Below are positions 63,090-64,000 of a stretch of DNA of 64,000 nucleotides, piece by piece (position 1 is the stretch's first letter; each line of letters starts with the position of its first letter). The position numbers were made by a program, and so were the translations under genes. The DNA is from Pogonophryne albipinna (taxonomy: Eukaryota > Chordata > Actinopteri > Perciformes > Artedidraconidae). The stretch lies in NCBI GenBank assembly GCA_028583405.1, contig CM053259.1, forward strand, positions 15,366,594 through 15,430,593. Reading direction: 5' to 3'. The notes beneath the pieces are model-generated. The model did not search any database and was not told the DNA's origin. It was given only the letters and a program-made list of their open reading frames with translations.

Positions 63090-64000
63090 TATACTGACAA
63101 ATACAAGACCGCAATTGGCCAGTTGTTTGGAGGTTGAGAAAGAAATTGTCTCTTAAACTTCTTCATCACTTCCATCATCCTGTATCAACAGGGTATGTAC
63201 TATGATGGCAGATGTTGTACAGCTATGTTTTGTCTCCAAAAAAAGTATTTTGATCAAGTAAAGTGAATTGTTCATACTTTATTATTATATATGGCTTTGC
63301 AGGCCACACACACTGCATTGTTTTTTATTATCGGCTTGTTTTCCAAGCCTTCATATGATGACCATATTTATTTTGCTGAGAATTTGTCAATTTCCTCCTA
63401 ATTCCAGTCCTTACTGTTCCTCTAAACAGATTGTCCTCAGTTTATCTCTTCGCTCTTGCCGCCTTCCGTCCTTTACGACCATTTACCAACACATCACTCG
63501 CTTCCCCAAAGGCTCAGCCCTCATCCTAGCATCCATTTCCCAGCGCTCCCTTTCCATCACAGCCCGATGCTGAGGAACATTGTTCTTGATTGCTTGGCAG
63601 ATGCCATTATCCTGGGCTTATATCTTCACAATCACATTAGCCATTTGCACAGCTGGGTGCTTACTGAAGCAAGGCGGATTAAGCATCACACTTGAGGCTG
63701 CAGAATGATGGAGACCCACCTGAAGCTCATAGGCCAGGACTCTCCTCAGCACCATGCATTACCAAAAACACTGATGGCCTTCCTTCAATTTAGCCACTGC
63801 CTCCGTGCCTCCTCCTCCATCTTTCCTTCCTGCACTTCTCAGTTTCTCAGTTTATACTTCAGTCTTCTTTAACCTTCTCTACCCCTCCCTTGATTCCTGC
63901 GCTGTAATTTCTTCCTTCCTCCATCCTCCATCTATCCGTGCCCCCAGGCTCTGTCTATTTTGTCTTTTCTTTCCTCCACTTTCTAACTTTTTTGTCCCTT
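63090..64000. other. Unique DNA, pyrimidine-rich at the right end
   Basis: No gene recognised. The last 220 bases are rich in CTTCC and CCTCC words. Confidence 0.5.

Overview
The window looks like non-coding DNA from a teleost fish. The evidence is the repeat content: L2-clade LINE fragments with fish-type 3' tails, several hAT-type DNA transposons with 8-bp target duplications, TTAA-flanked inverted-repeat elements, a tRNA-derived SINE, long (CA)n and (TA)n microsatellites and a THAP-type transposon remnant. I found no intact host protein-coding gene, rRNA or tRNA gene. The only convincing coding sequence is decayed transposable-element protein. The window is probably a gene desert or a very large intron. 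Genus and species cannot be told from it.

Layout. 0.1-1.85 kb: decayed L2-like LINE on the minus strand. 1.85-8.8 kb: unique AT-rich DNA with a purine-rich block near 8 kb. 8.79-10.73 kb: compact non-autonomous LTR retrotransposon on the minus strand, with two LTRs, a primer-binding-like site, a gag-like remnant and internal short repeats. 13.37-14.38 kb: hAT element with a frameshifted transposase N-terminus. 15.55-16.77 kb: second hAT element. 16.8-18.34 kb: TTAA-type element interrupted by another insertion. 18.65-25.87 kb: a 7.2 kb stack of nested transposons, namely a hAT-like outer shell, a THAP/P-like element, a hAT element, a second hAT element and a higher-order tandem array. 26.89-28.24 kb: hAT-like element holding a small TTAA element. 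28.44-31.40 kb: a transposon that received a copy of its own family, both flanked by the trinucleotide CTG. 31.4-51.2 kb: long, mostly unique tract with two large (CA)n arrays and several stretches that look like conserved non-coding DNA. 51.18-52.34 kb: third TTAA element, containing a fresh-looking 434-bp element with identical 63-bp inverted ends. 54.7-56.5 kb: inverted-repeat elements, a 147-bp hairpin, a (TA)n array and a SINE. 58.4-63.1 kb: a large inverted repeat enclosing a minisatellite, an L2-like LINE, a TTAA element and an inverted LINE fragment.

How the parts relate. Nothing here forms an operon-like or pathway-like system. The order is one of serial insertion, which the matched target duplications allow to be read directly. 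The most unusual items are the stacked insertions at 18.6-25.9 kb with a split THAP finger, the two same-family elements using CTG as target, the paired base changes that keep a palindrome in the TTAA family, and the 58.4-63.1 kb inverted structure. All family assignments come from reading motifs, termini and target duplications by eye. No database search was possible.
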